This document shows positions 5,764 to 5,811 of a stretch of 5,811 nt of DNA, piece after piece (position 1 is the first letter of the stretch; each line of letters opens with the position of its first letter). The notes below the pieces were generated by a model. That model worked only from the letters and a program-made list of their open reading frames with translations. It was not told the DNA's origin and did no database searches. The stretch lies in contig USNN01000057.1 of assembly GCA_900556185.1 (NCBI GenBank), forward strand, positions 1 through 5,811, in the 5' to 3' direction. Position numbers and translations under genes: made by a program. Source of the stretch: an uncultured Eubacteriales bacterium (lineage in GTDB: Bacteria > Bacillota > Clostridia > Christensenellales > UBA1242).

Positions 5764-5792
5764 ATTTTAATATAATTTACCCAATAAGTCAA
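5764..5792 (-). promoter_or_regulatory. Sigma-A promoter of rplM-rpsI
   Basis: On the minus strand, TTGACT (5787-5792) and TAAAAT (5764-5769) are separated by an ideal 17-nt spacer. They match the consensus at five of six positions each. The predicted start near 5757 gives a leader of about 75 nt. This is the strongest housekeeping promoter in the window, fitting a ribosomal protein operon. Confidence 0.88.
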
Positions 5793-5811
5793 GAGTTTTT
5801 TTAAAATAATA

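Overview
This is an AT-rich stretch from a low-GC, spore-forming Firmicute, most likely an uncultured Clostridia-type gut bacterium. The lineage call is inferred from base composition, strong AGGAGG-type ribosome sites, a Firmicutes-type RNase R and a YqfC/YqfD sporulation pair. I cannot name a species. Every convincing gene is on the minus strand, so the window reads from right to left.

Right part (about 5811 to 4776): a sigma-A-type promoter, a leader of about 75 nt with a small hairpin, then the ribosomal protein operon rplM-rpsI. The operon closes with a strong Rho-independent terminator.

Middle part (about 4778 to 2549): a new promoter abuts that terminator and drives two overlapping genes. 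The first encodes a condensation/acetyltransferase-fold protein with an HxxxDG motif and a very basic 50-residue N-terminal extension. The second encodes a zinc-ribbon protein with six membrane segments (DUF6320-like). The two look like a functional pair of unknown job. The second gene is damaged at its 3' end: an 81-bp insertion bounded by direct repeats puts a stop codon after residue 212. The expected C-terminal tail (15 codons and a stop) still lies in frame downstream. Removing the 81 bp would restore a 227-residue protein whose stop sits 11 nt before the next gene.

Left part (2537 to 1): rnr (RNase R), then yqfC and the first 28 codons of yqfD, a sporulation pair. The rnr-yqfC junction is the most striking part of the window. 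About 50 bp hold a terminator hairpin for rnr, a near-consensus sigma-E promoter whose -10 lies in one arm of that hairpin, and the yqfC start codon in the other arm. The predicted transcription start falls at or within a few bases of the ATG, so yqfC, which has no Shine-Dalgarno sequence, is predicted to be read from a leaderless sporulation transcript. Vegetative read-through from rnr would instead be terminated, or would fold up the start codon.

No tRNA, rRNA, CRISPR array, complete mobile element or gene-free stretch over 300 bases was seen. The longest non-coding gaps are about 110 to 137 nt and are described below.
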